Of a stretch of DNA of 64,000 bases, positions 1-8,532 are shown piece by piece. The position numbers were made by a program, and so were the translations under genes. The stretch comes from Glycomyces artemisiae (GTDB lineage Bacteria; Actinomycetota; Actinomycetes; Mycobacteriales; Micromonosporaceae). Position 1 is the first letter of the stretch, and each line of letters starts with the position of its first letter. The DNA is taken from assembly GCF_003002955.1 (NCBI RefSeq), contig NZ_PVTJ01000001.1, forward strand, positions 806,001-870,000, in the 5' to 3' direction. Under the pieces are notes generated by a model, which was given only the letters and a program-made list of their open reading frames with translations, was not told where the DNA came from and searched no databases.

Positions 1-1
1 G

Positions 2-528
<527 letters not shown>

Positions 529-532
<4 letters not shown>

Positions 533-891
533 GAGTCCTCCGGCGGGAGGTGGCGTTCGCTCCAGTGCGCCAACGGCTGAAGGAGGGAGATCAGCTCTTC
601 GGCGTCGGGTGTGAGCGTGTACTTGATCTGGACCGGCGTGCTGGGAATGACCGTGCGCTCGATGAGCCCGCGGGCCTGCAGCTGCTTGAGCCGCAACGCC
701 AACTGCGGATCCGAGATGCCCGGGGCCAAGGCGCGGTACTCCTTGAACCGGCGGGCGCCCCGGGCTCCGGCGAGCAGGATCGGTCCGGTCCAGCGCGTCC
801 CGATGATGTCGATCGCGCGCAGGATCCGGTGGCAGTGCTCCTCGTCGACGGGCGCGTCCGGCGGTCTCAGTGCTTCCCTAGAGCTGGTCAC
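529..891 (-). CDS. HxlR-family transcriptional regulator
   Basis: A 120-residue winged-helix protein of usual HxlR length. Visible features are the N-terminal Cys20 in 'EEHCHRILRAIDIIGTRW', the wing-helix segment 'RRFKEYRALAPGISDPQLALRLKQLQARGLIER' split over residues 47-79, and the C-terminal 'YTLTPDAEEL' strand. Several family members sense thiol-reactive or quinone compounds through a conserved N-terminal cysteine; whether Cys20 does so is inference. The start is GTG. The gene is divergent from a pirin and an NmrA-like reductase, the usual type of target of such regulators, with a small inverted repeat between them. Confidence 0.9.
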
Positions 892-904
892 TTCTCAAAA
901 GTAA

Positions 905-918
905 GTCGCTTTGGCGAC
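905..918. promoter_or_regulatory. Inverted repeat between hxlR-like gene and pirin
   Basis: GTCGC-tttg-GCGAC, a perfect 5-bp inverted repeat in the 88-bp divergent intergenic region. Its position suggests an operator for the adjacent HxlR regulator, but the short arms make this tentative. Confidence 0.35.
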
Positions 919-979
919 GTTTGCCAAGCCGGATCGGCGAGTGCGAGGCTTTCCCTGACCGACGAGAGGGGAGCACGCC

Positions 980-1870
980 ATGACCGCACCGACCGCGCCG
1001 GAGGCCCGGCGAGTGGACCGGGTGTCCGACAAGGTGGACCTCGGCCCGACCGCCATGTCCGCTCGCAGTTCGCTGATCATCCCGCCGGGCAGGGACTCCT
1101 GGACCGATCCGTTCCTGCTCATGGGGGAGGAACTGGTCAACCAGCCGGGCTTCGACTGGCACCCGCACCGCGGGATGGAGACCGTGACCCTCATCCTGGA
1201 CGGCGTCCTGGAGCACGGCGACAGCATGGGCAACGCCGGTGAGCTCGGGCCGGGGGACGTGCAGTGGATGACCGCAGGGCGGGGCGTCATCCACCGCGAG
1301 GTCGCCGCCCGCTCGGAGCACGCCCACGTGATCCAGATGTGGCTCAACCTTCCGTCGCACAAGAAGCTGGTGCCCACCGGCTACCAGGACCTGCGGGCCG
1401 GCCGGCACGCCGTGCACACCGAGCCGGGCGTGCTGGTCCAGGTGATCTCGGGAGCGACCGGGGCGGTGCGCGGTCCGGCGGTCAACCACTGGCCGATCCT
1501 GGGCATGGTGATCACGCTCGATCCGAAGGCCGAGTACCGCCAGATGCTCGACGGGAGCGAACGCACGTTCGCGTACGTGATCGCGGGCCGGCTGGCGGTC
1601 GGCGGCCGGACCGTGCGCGCCGGGCAGATCGCCTGGTCCGATCCCGTGTCCGGGCAGGGCGACCCGACCACGTTGGCCTTCGCCGCCGCCGACGCCGACG
1701 AACAGGCCGCGGTGCTGCTGTTCTCCGGCCGGCCCATCGGCGAGTCCGTCGTCGCCCACGGCCCGTTCGTGATGAACACCCGGGCCGAGATCGCACAGGC
1801 CTACCGCGACTTCCATTCCGGCGGGTTCGGCGGCATCCCGGGGCGCACGAGCCTGCCCGCCGGAGCCTGA
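980..1870 (+). CDS. Pirin family protein
   Basis: A 296-residue bicupin. The N-terminal cupin carries the pirin metal motif 'HPHRGMETVT' (about residues 54-63) with the downstream histidine of 'GVIHREV', and the pirin-typical 'PFLLMGEE' and 'MTAGRGVIH' segments. The C-terminal half has 'GPAVNHWPILGMVITLDPKA' and the pirin-C strands. Family members are iron-binding cupins, some with quercetin 2,3-dioxygenase activity and others acting in redox signalling. GAGGGGAG lies just upstream of the ATG. An NmrA-like NAD(P)-binding protein follows by 83 bp, and the divergent HxlR gene suggests redox or electrophile control. Confidence 0.93.
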   Translation: MTAPTAPEARRVDRVSDKVDLGPTAMSARSSLIIPPGRDSWTDPFLLMGEELVNQPGFDWHPHRGMETVTLILDGVLEHGDSMGNAGELGPGDVQWMTAGRGVIHREVAARSEHAHVIQMWLNLPSHKKLVPTGYQDLRAGRHAVHTEPGVLVQVISGATGAVRGPAVNHWPILGMVITLDPKAEYRQMLDGSERTFAYVIAGRLAVGGRTVRAGQIAWSDPVSGQGDPTTLAFAAADADEQAAVLLFSGRPIGESVVAHGPFVMNTRAEIAQAYRDFHSGGFGGIPGRTSLPAGA

Positions 1871-1953
1871 CCATCGAGGCCGCACCCCGCGTCTCGCGAA
1901 GACGCGCAAGGCGATCGGCCATCCCCGAGCAATCCGAGCAAGGAGAGACGGCA

Positions 1954-2892
1954 ATGACGACAGTGCTCGTGGCGGGCGCGACCGGCAGCCTCGGCGGCCA
2001 GATCGTGAAGCACCTGCTGGATCGGGGCGCCGACGTGCGCGCGCTGGTCCGGAAGTCCTCGGTGGACAAGCTGACGGCGCACCCGAATCTGACGGCGCAT
2101 GTCGGCGACCTGACGGACGGCGCGGACGCGCTGGCGCGTCACCTCGACGGCGTGGAGGTCGTCGTGTCCGCGGTCCAGGGCGGTCCCGAAGTGATCATCG
2201 ACGGGCAGCGGGAGCTGCTGCGGGCCGCGGAGCGGGCCGGCGTGCACCGGATGATCCCGTCGGACTTCTCGATCAACCTCTACGGATACGGCTACGGCGT
2301 CAACGTCCTGTCCGACCTCCGCCGCGTGTTCGCGGACTCGTTCGCCACATCGACGGTCGCGCGCACGTCGGTGGCGATCGGCGCGTTCCCGGAATACTTC
2401 CTCGGACCGGTCCACGAGGTGCTCGACCCGGCGGCCGGCACGTTCTCGGTGTGGGGCGACGGCACGCGCCCGATCGACATGACCACCATCGCCGACACCG
2501 CCGCGTTCACGGCCGCGATCGCGCTCGACCCGAGCACCGCGGGCCGCGACGTGCACGTGGTCGGCCAGCAGTTGTCCATGATGGAACTGCGAGACGAGGT
2601 CGAAGCGGCGTCCGGGCGGCAGTGGGAACTGGTGCGCAAGGGCACGCTCCAGGACCTCCGCGCGGAAGTGGTGCGCCGGCAGTTCAACGCGTCCAGCCTG
2701 GTCGAGTACGTGGCCCTGCAGGCCCAGGTGGCCATGTTCGACGGAACGGGCTCGCTGCGGGACGTGCGCAACGCGGACTACCCGGACGTGGTGCCGACTT
2801 CGCTGGCGGCATATCTGGCGGGCCGGGGCGCGGCGCACTTCACGCCGCCCGAAACGCCGCGGCGCCCGGGAGAGTGGCCGACGGCGGTCTGA
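1954..2892 (+). CDS. NmrA-like NAD(P)-binding oxidoreductase
   Basis: A 312-residue atypical SDR of the isoflavone-reductase/NmrA class. The dinucleotide-binding motif VAGATGSLGGQ starts at residue 6, followed by the 'RALVRKSS' arginine that usually favours NADP, and 'RMIPSDFSINLYGYG' near the active-site region. The ATG is chosen because AAGGAGAG lies 8 bp upstream; the frame is open further upstream but shows no such site. It is probably co-expressed with the pirin. The substrate cannot be read from sequence. Confidence 0.87.
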   Translation: MTTVLVAGATGSLGGQIVKHLLDRGADVRALVRKSSVDKLTAHPNLTAHVGDLTDGADALARHLDGVEVVVSAVQGGPEVIIDGQRELLRAAERAGVHRMIPSDFSINLYGYGYGVNVLSDLRRVFADSFATSTVARTSVAIGAFPEYFLGPVHEVLDPAAGTFSVWGDGTRPIDMTTIADTAAFTAAIALDPSTAGRDVHVVGQQLSMMELRDEVEAASGRQWELVRKGTLQDLRAEVVRRQFNASSLVEYVALQAQVAMFDGTGSLRDVRNADYPDVVPTSLAAYLAGRGAAHFTPPETPRRPGEWPTAV

Positions 2893-2980
2893 CCCGTAGC
2901 CGCTGGAAGGCGGTGGGGCGGGCCGGAACGCGCATCGCGCTCCGGTCCGCCCGGCTTCGGTGTGAGCCAGCTAACCGCAC

Positions 2981-3005
2981 TTCACTGACACGATCTGTCA
3001 GTGAA
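2981..3005. promoter_or_regulatory. Perfect 10-bp inverted repeat, likely repressor operator
   Basis: TTCACTGACA, spacer CGATC, TGTCAGTGAA: a perfect 25-bp palindrome whose end lies 20 bp before the ATG of the MFS transporter. Length and symmetry are those of a TetR-type efflux-pump operator. No T-run follows, and it sits 88 bp past the previous stop, so a terminator is less likely. No TetR gene adjoins it; the nearest regulator is the WYL gene at the far end of the pump gene. Confidence 0.6.
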
Positions 3006-3025
3006 CCTGCCGCATCCTCTTCACC

Positions 3026-4252
3026 ATGACGACCACCGCCCAGGCCGCCCGCCCCGTCGCGCTGCCGCCCCGCAACCGCGCCGAGCACCTCCTCCTGCCC
3101 GCCACGTTCATCACCAGCCTCGGCAACGGCGTGCAGCTCGTCGCCGCCGCCGTCCTCGTCTTCACCACCGGACAGAGCGCGCTCGCCGTCGGTTGGCTCT
3201 ACATCCTCGTCTCGATCCCGCCCGCGCTCCTGTCGCTGTGGTTCGGCTCGATCGCCGACCGCTTCGACCGGCGCACCCTCTGCCTCATCGCCGACCTCGC
3301 CAGCGCCGTCGCCGCCGCGTTCCTCCCGGTCTGGATCCTCGCAGGGGGCGATCCCGGGCCTGTCGCGTACGGGACCGCGTTCGCGCTGTCGCTCCTGTCG
3401 GCGATGTTCACGCCCGCGGGCGGCGCCCTCATCAAAGAGCGCGTCCACCCGGCGCGGACTGCGCTCTTCAGCGCCCACTACGAGATCGCGATGCAGCTGG
3501 GGCTGCTCCTGTCGGCGGCGCTCGGCGGCATCCTCATCCACTATGTCGGCACCACGCCCCTGTTCATGTTCAACGGCGTCACGTTCCTCGCCTCGGCGGT
3601 CGCCTTGTGGGCCATGCGCAAAGCCCCGGCCCGGACCGGCGCCGCCGCGCACGCGGCGGCGGACGGGGGAGTGCCGGGCGCGCCGCTGGTGCGGCTGGGC
3701 CTGCTGTACGCGTGCGGGCAGATGCTCATCATGGTCAGCAACACGACGCTGATCGTGCTCGTGTACGTCGCGTTCGACCGGGGCGCGGGCGTGTACGGGG
3801 TCGTGGACGCGCTTGCGGGGCTGGGCTTCTGCGTGGCGGCGGCGCTGTTCCCGCGGGTGGCCGCGCGGTTCGGGGAGTTCCGGGCGGCGGTCGTCGGCGG
3901 CGTCGGGTGCGCGCTGATGTCGTTCGTGCTGCCGCTGCACCTGGTGATGCTGCTCCTCGCGGTGCCCCCGGCGGCGTTCATGGTCGGGACGTCGCGGGTC
4001 GGCCTGCGCTCGATCCTGCTCCGCTCGGTGCCCGAGCGCCGCGCCGGGCGCCTGTTCGGCGCGGTGAACGCGGCGGGGCTGGGTCTGAGCGCGGCGATGA
4101 CGGTCCTGGTCGCGGCCGTCGCCGACGCCACCCACATCCGCTACGGCTTCTACCTGCTCGGCGCGGTCTGCGCGCTGGCGATGGCGGCCACGGCGTTCTC
4201 ATTGCGGGGCAAAGTGTCCGGCAGCAGCGGCGCGGTCAGTTGTGAAGGTTGA
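3026..4252 (+). CDS. MFS transporter
   Basis: A 408-residue polytopic protein of the MFS (MFS_1/MFS_3) type with about 12 hydrophobic helices. The loop 2-3 signature appears as 'GSIADRFDRRTL' near residue 73, after the helix 'AVGWLYILVSIPPALLSLWF'. The substrate is unknown; the fold and the upstream palindrome suggest a regulated drug or metabolite efflux pump. The start lies just after the palindrome with only a weak ribosome-binding site. The last 17 bp overlap the convergent WYL regulator. Confidence 0.88.
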   Translation: MTTTAQAARPVALPPRNRAEHLLLPATFITSLGNGVQLVAAAVLVFTTGQSALAVGWLYILVSIPPALLSLWFGSIADRFDRRTLCLIADLASAVAAAFLPVWILAGGDPGPVAYGTAFALSLLSAMFTPAGGALIKERVHPARTALFSAHYEIAMQLGLLLSAALGGILIHYVGTTPLFMFNGVTFLASAVALWAMRKAPARTGAAAHAAADGGVPGAPLVRLGLLYACGQMLIMVSNTTLIVLVYVAFDRGAGVYGVVDALAGLGFCVAAALFPRVAARFGEFRAAVVGGVGCALMSFVLPLHLVMLLLAVPPAAFMVGTSRVGLRSILLRSVPERRAGRLFGAVNAAGLGLSAAMTVLVAAVADATHIRYGFYLLGAVCALAMAATAFSLRGKVSGSSGAVSCEG

Positions 4253-5201
4253 GGACCGCCTGGGCGCGTTCGCGCATCATCGCCCGCAGGGAGGCGGGTT
4301 CGAGGACTTCGACGCCGGCGAGCTTCATGAGTTCGCCGGAGGCGACCCAGTCGGTCTCGACGGGGATGGTGGCGACGGCCCACCCGTCTCCGTCGCGGTC
4401 GGCTTTCGCTATGGCCTCCAAGGTGTCCGCGTCGAGCTGGTCCGAGGCGCGCTCGACCGCTTCGGGCGAGAACCGCACGACCGCGGTCCCCTTGTAGCGG
4501 CGGGCGTCGAAGGCGTCGAGGTTCTCGGCCCACCAGGCCGCCAGGTCGAAGCCCTCCGGTCGCTCGAACTCCTCACCGGTCTTCACCGCCGACAGCAGGT
4601 TCGCGACCTTGTACGGCAGCACCGGCCCCGTTCCCTGCGAAGCCGCCAGGTACCAGCGCCCGCCCTTGAGCACGAGTCCGAGCGGGCAGAGGTCGCGTTC
4701 GACCTCGCGCGGCTCCTTCCAGCGCCGGTACCGGACCCTGATCCGCTGCTGCTCCCACGCGGCGTTCGCCACCAGTGCCAGCAGCGGCACCGGCTCGGAC
4801 CGCTGGAACCAGGTGACCACGTCGAGGTGGAACAGCCGCCGCGCCCGCTCGGCGCGCTCCCGCTGCTGGGGCGAGAGCGCCGCGGAGAGCTTCAGCTCCA
4901 GGGCCGCCAGCTCGGTCTGGAGGCCCAGGTCGGTCGCGGCCTGCGGGACGCCGGTGAGCGCGAGGGCCTCCGCCTCGCCCGCGGTCACCCCGGTCAGCCG
5001 CGTCCGGTAGCCCTCGACAAGCCGGTAGCCGCCTTCGTGGCCGCTCTCCCCGTAGAGGGGGATGCCCGCGGCCGCGAGCGCCTCCGCGTCCCGGTACACG
5101 GTCCGCACGGACACGCCCAGCTCCGCCGCGAGCGCGTCGGCGGTCATCCGCCCGCGCTGTTGGAGCAGCAGGATCATCGACACCAGGCGGCCAGCACGCA
5201 T
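4236..5201 (-). CDS. HTH and WYL-domain transcriptional regulator (YafY-like)
   Basis: A 321-residue protein with an N-terminal DeoR-like winged helix (residues 1-60: 'LLLQQRGRMTADALAAELGVSVRTVYRD'), a central helical linker, and a WYL domain with 'VRYRRWKEPREVERDLCPLGLVLKGGRWYLAA' (split over about residues 150-185), followed by the C-terminal WCX-type extension. WYL proteins usually bind a nucleic-acid or small ligand and regulate neighbouring genes. The start is the Met of 'MRAGRLVSMI'; the frame is open further upstream but without family similarity. The inverted repeat just upstream is a candidate autoregulatory site. Confidence 0.9.
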   Translation of the reverse strand: MRAGRLVSMILLLQQRGRMTADALAAELGVSVRTVYRDAEALAAAGIPLYGESGHEGGYRLVEGYRTRLTGVTAGEAEALALTGVPQAATDLGLQTELAALELKLSAALSPQQRERAERARRLFHLDVVTWFQRSEPVPLLALVANAAWEQQRIRVRYRRWKEPREVERDLCPLGLVLKGGRWYLAASQGTGPVLPYKVANLLSAVKTGEEFERPEGFDLAAWWAENLDAFDARRYKGTAVVRFSPEAVERASDQLDADTLEAIAKADRDGDGWAVATIPVETDWVASGELMKLAGVEVLEPASLRAMMRERAQAVLNLHN

Positions 5202-5208
5202 ACGGCAA

Positions 5209-5234
5209 GTATCCGCGCCGGGCCGTCCGGATAC
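5209..5234. promoter_or_regulatory. Inverted repeat upstream of WYL regulator
   Basis: GTATCCG, 12-nt spacer, CGGATAC. The arms are perfect, and the repeat begins 8 bp before the start codon of the WYL regulator, a position suited to autorepression. It is also about 130 bp upstream of the divergent secreted-protein gene. Confidence 0.45.
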
Positions 5235-5363
5235 CGCGTCCGGTGCCGGTGCGGCGGGGTTTCGGCGAAAAGCCTTGGACGGCTGCGGGAGTGCATAGAG
5301 TCCGGTGCGGCAACGGCTCCGGTCCGCTGTGGACCGGGGTGCCCGACGACACCAGGGAGCGCC

Positions 5364-6029
5364 ATGCCGAACGCACGACCCGTCCGATCCTTCCGACTCC
5401 GCCATCCCGAGCGGCTGCGCCGCCTGGCGGCCGCTGCCGCCGCCGTGCCGGTGGCGGCGCTCATCGGGGCCGCTGGGGCCTCGGCGGCACCGCCGCAGCA
5501 GCTCGACGTCGTCCCGGACCTCGACGCCGCCAGGATCGACCTGTCCGGCCGGGCGTCGATCAGCCTCCTCGACACCGGCGACGAGCTGTACGGGACCGGG
5601 AAGCTCAAGGGCGACGCGGAACTCGCCGTCCCGAGCCCGGAGGGGTACTCGGAGATCCAGGACCTGTTCCTGCACCGCAAGCGGGGCTCGGGCGGCGACT
5701 TCGGCGACGTCGACGTCATGATCGGCCCCGACCGCGGCGAGAGCCTGCACTGCGACGACCCGGGGATCATCGACTTCGCGACGGGCCTGGCGTTCGACGT
5801 CCGGAAACTGCCGCGCGGCTTCGAGAGCGGCGGCGACCCGATCACGCTGGTCACCGACCCGTTCGTGCTCGAACCGGCGGTCCCGGCGGAGGGCTTCCCG
5901 CCGGTGAACCAGCAGTACACGCTGGAGGACTCGGTCGCCCTCTACCAGGAGACCGGTCCGGGCCAGTACGAGCAGATCGGCCTGCTCGAAGGGTTCGACG
6001 TCATCGTGAACCAGAGCGCGGCCCGCTAG
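5364..6029 (+). CDS. Secreted protein of unknown function
   Basis: A 221-residue protein with an N-terminal export signal: a basic stretch 'RSFRLRHPERLRR', a hydrophobic core 'LAAAAAAVPVAALIGAAG' and a likely cleavage after 'ASA' near residue 42. The mature part is acidic and contains one cysteine (in 'ESLHCDDPG') and no motif I recognise. The ATG follows CAGGGAG at a normal distance. It is divergent from the WYL regulator, which may control it. Confidence 0.75.
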   Translation: MPNARPVRSFRLRHPERLRRLAAAAAAVPVAALIGAAGASAAPPQQLDVVPDLDAARIDLSGRASISLLDTGDELYGTGKLKGDAELAVPSPEGYSEIQDLFLHRKRGSGGDFGDVDVMIGPDRGESLHCDDPGIIDFATGLAFDVRKLPRGFESGGDPITLVTDPFVLEPAVPAEGFPPVNQQYTLEDSVALYQETGPGQYEQIGLLEGFDVIVNQSAAR

Positions 6030-6154
6030 TCCGCGCCGGGGCCGCGGCGGTGCCGCGGCCCCGTTTCGGCCCCGTTTCAGCCCCGGATCTCCCTTGCCTC
6101 CCAGGCGTTCGCGCCCTAAGCTCACTCCCACGCACGACGACGGGAGACCCCGCG

Positions 6155-6931
6155 ATGACGCAGACCCGCAGCGCCGACTGGGACTACGGCGAACTCTCCG
6201 CCCGCGTCTACGAGCTCGACAAGCCGGTCGGGAAGTCCCTCAACGGGGACGTCGAGTTCTACTCGCGCCGCCTCGCCGGGACCGAGGGCGACATCCTCGA
6301 ACCGGCCGTGGGCACCGGCCGGATGCTCGTGCCGCTGGTCCGCCTGGGGCTCAACGTGACCGGCTACGACACGTCGGCGCACATGCTGAACATCTGCCGC
6401 CGCAACCTCGACGAGGCCGGGCTCGACGCCGACGTGTTCATCGGCGACATGACCTCCTACGTCAAACCCGGTGCGTACGAAGCGGTCCTGGTCCCGACCG
6501 GGTCGATCGTGCTCCTGCCCGACCGGTCCGCCGCGGTCGAGGCCCTGCGCCTCATGCACGCCAGCCTGCGCCCGGGCGGGCGCCTCTTCGTCGACCTGCC
6601 GCCCTCGCGGCACTTCACCGACCCCGGGGGCCTGCGGCACTGGCAGGACGGCGACGACGACCTGCTCACCTTGCAGACCATGCACGTCGACGTCGACCCG
6701 CTGGGCCTGCGGGTCGTCCGCTGGCTGCGCTACGAGCTGTGGCGCAAGGGCCGCCTGGTCGAGACGCAGCTCCAGAACAGCGGCCTGCTGTGCTTCGAGG
6801 TCGAGGAGTTCCTCCAGGTCCTCCACGAGGCCGGGTTCGCCGACGTGACCGTCTACGGCGACTACGACGAGGACGCCGAGGCGGGCGCGGACGCGTCGAT
6901 CTGGACGTTCGAGGCCGTCAGCACCGACTGA
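6155..6931 (+). CDS. Class I SAM-dependent methyltransferase
   Basis: A 258-residue protein. Motif I of the Rossmann-like fold is 'DILEPAVGTGRMLVPL' (about residues 47-62), followed by the acidic end of strand 2 in 'VTGYDTS' and the motif IV/post-IV segments 'YEAVLVPTGSIVLL' and 'LRPGGRLFVDLPP'. It belongs to the Methyltransf_25/UbiE-like group; the acceptor is unknown. GGGAGA precedes the ATG. The regulator gene ending 2 bp away is convergent, so this gene is probably transcribed alone. Confidence 0.9.
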   Translation: MTQTRSADWDYGELSARVYELDKPVGKSLNGDVEFYSRRLAGTEGDILEPAVGTGRMLVPLVRLGLNVTGYDTSAHMLNICRRNLDEAGLDADVFIGDMTSYVKPGAYEAVLVPTGSIVLLPDRSAAVEALRLMHASLRPGGRLFVDLPPSRHFTDPGGLRHWQDGDDDLLTLQTMHVDVDPLGLRVVRWLRYELWRKGRLVETQLQNSGLLCFEVEEFLQVLHEAGFADVTVYGDYDEDAEAGADASIWTFEAVSTD

Positions 6932-6932
6932 C

Positions 6933-7643
6933 CTACTCCAATGCCGCAGCGTCGAGGTCGAGCAGCCGCTCCAGGGCCTCGGCGCCCGGGCCGGTGAGGC
7001 GCACGGCCCGCGTCGATCCGATCCTTCGGATCCAGCCCGCTTCGAGGAACCGGGCGCAGACGGCCGCGCCCGCGAGTCCCGCGAGGTGGCTGCGGCGCTC
7101 CGTCCAGTCCAGGCACTCCTTCGCGGCGGGGCGGCGGCCCGTCGACCACGCCGCGGTGTCGACGCCCAGCTCAGCGGTCATCCAGTCGCGTCCCTTGTCG
7201 CTCAACGCGAACCCCGCGTCCCGGTCGATGAGCCCGCGGCCGGTCATCGCGTCGGTGACCGCGACGCCGAGCCGCCCGGCGAGGTGGTCGTAGCAGGTGC
7301 GGCCGCGCGCCAGCGCCGCCGACGCGGTGGACGCCCGCAGGCCCGTCGGCGCGGCGGCCGCGGGGAAGTGCCCGGCGAGCGACTCGATGAGCGCGGCGGT
7401 CTCGGGGTCGGCGAGCTGCACGTACCGGTGGCGGCCCTGCCTGCGCTCGGTGCACAGTCCGGAGTCGACGAGCCGGTGCAGGTGCCCGGTGGCCGTCGGC
7501 GCCGACACGCCCGCGACCCGCGCGAGTTCGCTTGCGGTCCAAGCGCGCCCGTCGAGGAGCGCGACGCAGAACGTGGCCCGCGTCGGGTCCGCGAGCACCG
7601 CCGCGACCTCCGCCAGCCTGGTTCCCTGCGCGCGATCGGTCAT
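6933..7643 (-). CDS. ArsR-type winged-helix transcriptional regulator
   Basis: A 236-residue protein. The N-terminal 80 residues form an ArsR-like winged helix ('EVAAVLADPTRATFCVALLDGR', 'ASELARVAGVSAPTATGHLHRLVDSGLC', 'RYVQLA'), followed by a long C-terminal part with 'ERRSHLAGLAGAAVC'. It is about twice the length of metal-sensing ArsR proteins and shows no Cys/His metal site, so a small-molecule ligand is likelier. ATG is preferred over an in-frame GTG eight codons upstream. It is divergent from the P450-like/PEP-mutase-like pair, with a perfect inverted repeat between. Confidence 0.85.
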   Translation of the reverse strand: MTDRAQGTRLAEVAAVLADPTRATFCVALLDGRAWTASELARVAGVSAPTATGHLHRLVDSGLCTERRQGRHRYVQLADPETAALIESLAGHFPAAAAPTGLRASTASAALARGRTCYDHLAGRLGVAVTDAMTGRGLIDRDAGFALSDKGRDWMTAELGVDTAAWSTGRRPAAKECLDWTERRSHLAGLAGAAVCARFLEAGWIRRIGSTRAVRLTGPGAEALERLLDLDAAALE

Positions 7644-7667
7644 GCCCCGATTGTGCCCCCGCGACAC

Positions 7668-7683
7668 TTCGGCGGTCGCCGAA
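7668..7683. promoter_or_regulatory. Candidate operator of the ArsR-type regulator
   Basis: TTCGGCG-gt-CGCCGAA, a perfect 16-bp palindrome in the 64-bp divergent region between the ArsR-type regulator and the P450-like gene, 24 bp upstream of the latter. Size and symmetry fit an ArsR-family dimer site. Confidence 0.55.
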
Positions 7684-7707
7684 CCGTCCCGGCCCTACCG
7701 TCGCCCC

Positions 7708-8532
7708 ATGATCTCGTTCGGCCCCGACCGCGCCCCCGAACTCCTCGCCCACCCGGGCCTCGTCCCGCCGCCCGCCGAGTCCGGCCCGCCTGGAACCCTC
7801 GGCTGGCTGCGCACCAGTGTCGCGCGCTTCGCGACCGGCGGCGACCACGCCCGGCGGCGCACCCAGGCCGCGGACCTGTTGGCGGCCATGGACCTCGACG
7901 TGCTGCGCCTGCGAGCGGAAGTCCTCGCCTGCATCGCCTTGGAGGACGCGCCCCTCGACGTCATGGACCGCATCGCCCGCGACGTGCCGGTCCGCACCCT
8001 CGCCGAAGCCCTCGGCGCGCCCGGCCTCGACCCCGCGGCCGTCCGCACGGTCGCCGCCGCCTACCTCACCGGCGACGCGGCCCCCGAGACCGACGCCGCC
8101 GTCGCGGCCCTGGTCGCGGCCTTCGGCGGGGTCCCCGACGAGCCAACGGCCGCCCGGATCGGCCTCCTCGTCCAAGCCTGCGAAGCGACCGCCGCGCTCA
8201 TCGGCAACACCCTCGCCGCCGGAGGCGGTCTCGATCCCGCCGACCTCGCCGCACAGCTCCGCGACGACCCGCCCGTCAAAGCCACGACCCGAACGGCCGC
8301 AACCGAAACCGAGGGCCTCCGACCCGGCGGTACGGCCCGCATCGAACTCGACGGCACCGCGCCCTTCGGCGCCGGCCCCCACGCCTGCCCCGGCCGCGAC
8401 CAGGCCCTCGCCATCGCGACCGGCGTCTGCGAAGCCCTCAAACGCGTAGCGCCGCCGACCGGGCCGATCGCGTACGAACCGCGCCCGAACCTCCGCATCC
8501 CCGCTTCGATCCACGTCAGGATGGACCCGTGA
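7708..8532 (+). CDS. Small cytochrome P450-like protein
   Basis: A 274-residue protein, against about 400 for bacterial P450s. The heme loop FGAGPHACPG is intact (residues 220-229, proximal ligand Cys227) and is followed by a normal L-helix 'DQALAIATGVCEALKRV'. An I-helix remnant appears as 'QACEATAALIGN' with the acid/threonine pair kept. The ExxR motif of the K helix, the long meander and the usual 'ANRDP' segment are missing: only about 40 residues separate I helix and heme loop. It may be a reduced heme protein with non-monooxygenase chemistry. The stop overlaps the next start (GTGA), so the two genes are translationally coupled. Confidence 0.75.
   Translation: MISFGPDRAPELLAHPGLVPPPAESGPPGTLGWLRTSVARFATGGDHARRRTQAADLLAAMDLDVLRLRAEVLACIALEDAPLDVMDRIARDVPVRTLAEALGAPGLDPAAVRTVAAAYLTGDAAPETDAAVAALVAAFGGVPDEPTAARIGLLVQACEATAALIGNTLAAGGGLDPADLAAQLRDDPPVKATTRTAATETEGLRPGGTARIELDGTAPFGAGPHACPGRDQALAIATGVCEALKRVAPPTGPIAYEPRPNLRIPASIHVRMDP

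Noticed and set aside
550-1242. Open plus-strand frame over the HxlR gene and pirin start
   Set aside because: It is antisense to a clear HxlR domain and out of frame with the pirin; no ribosome-binding site or similarity.
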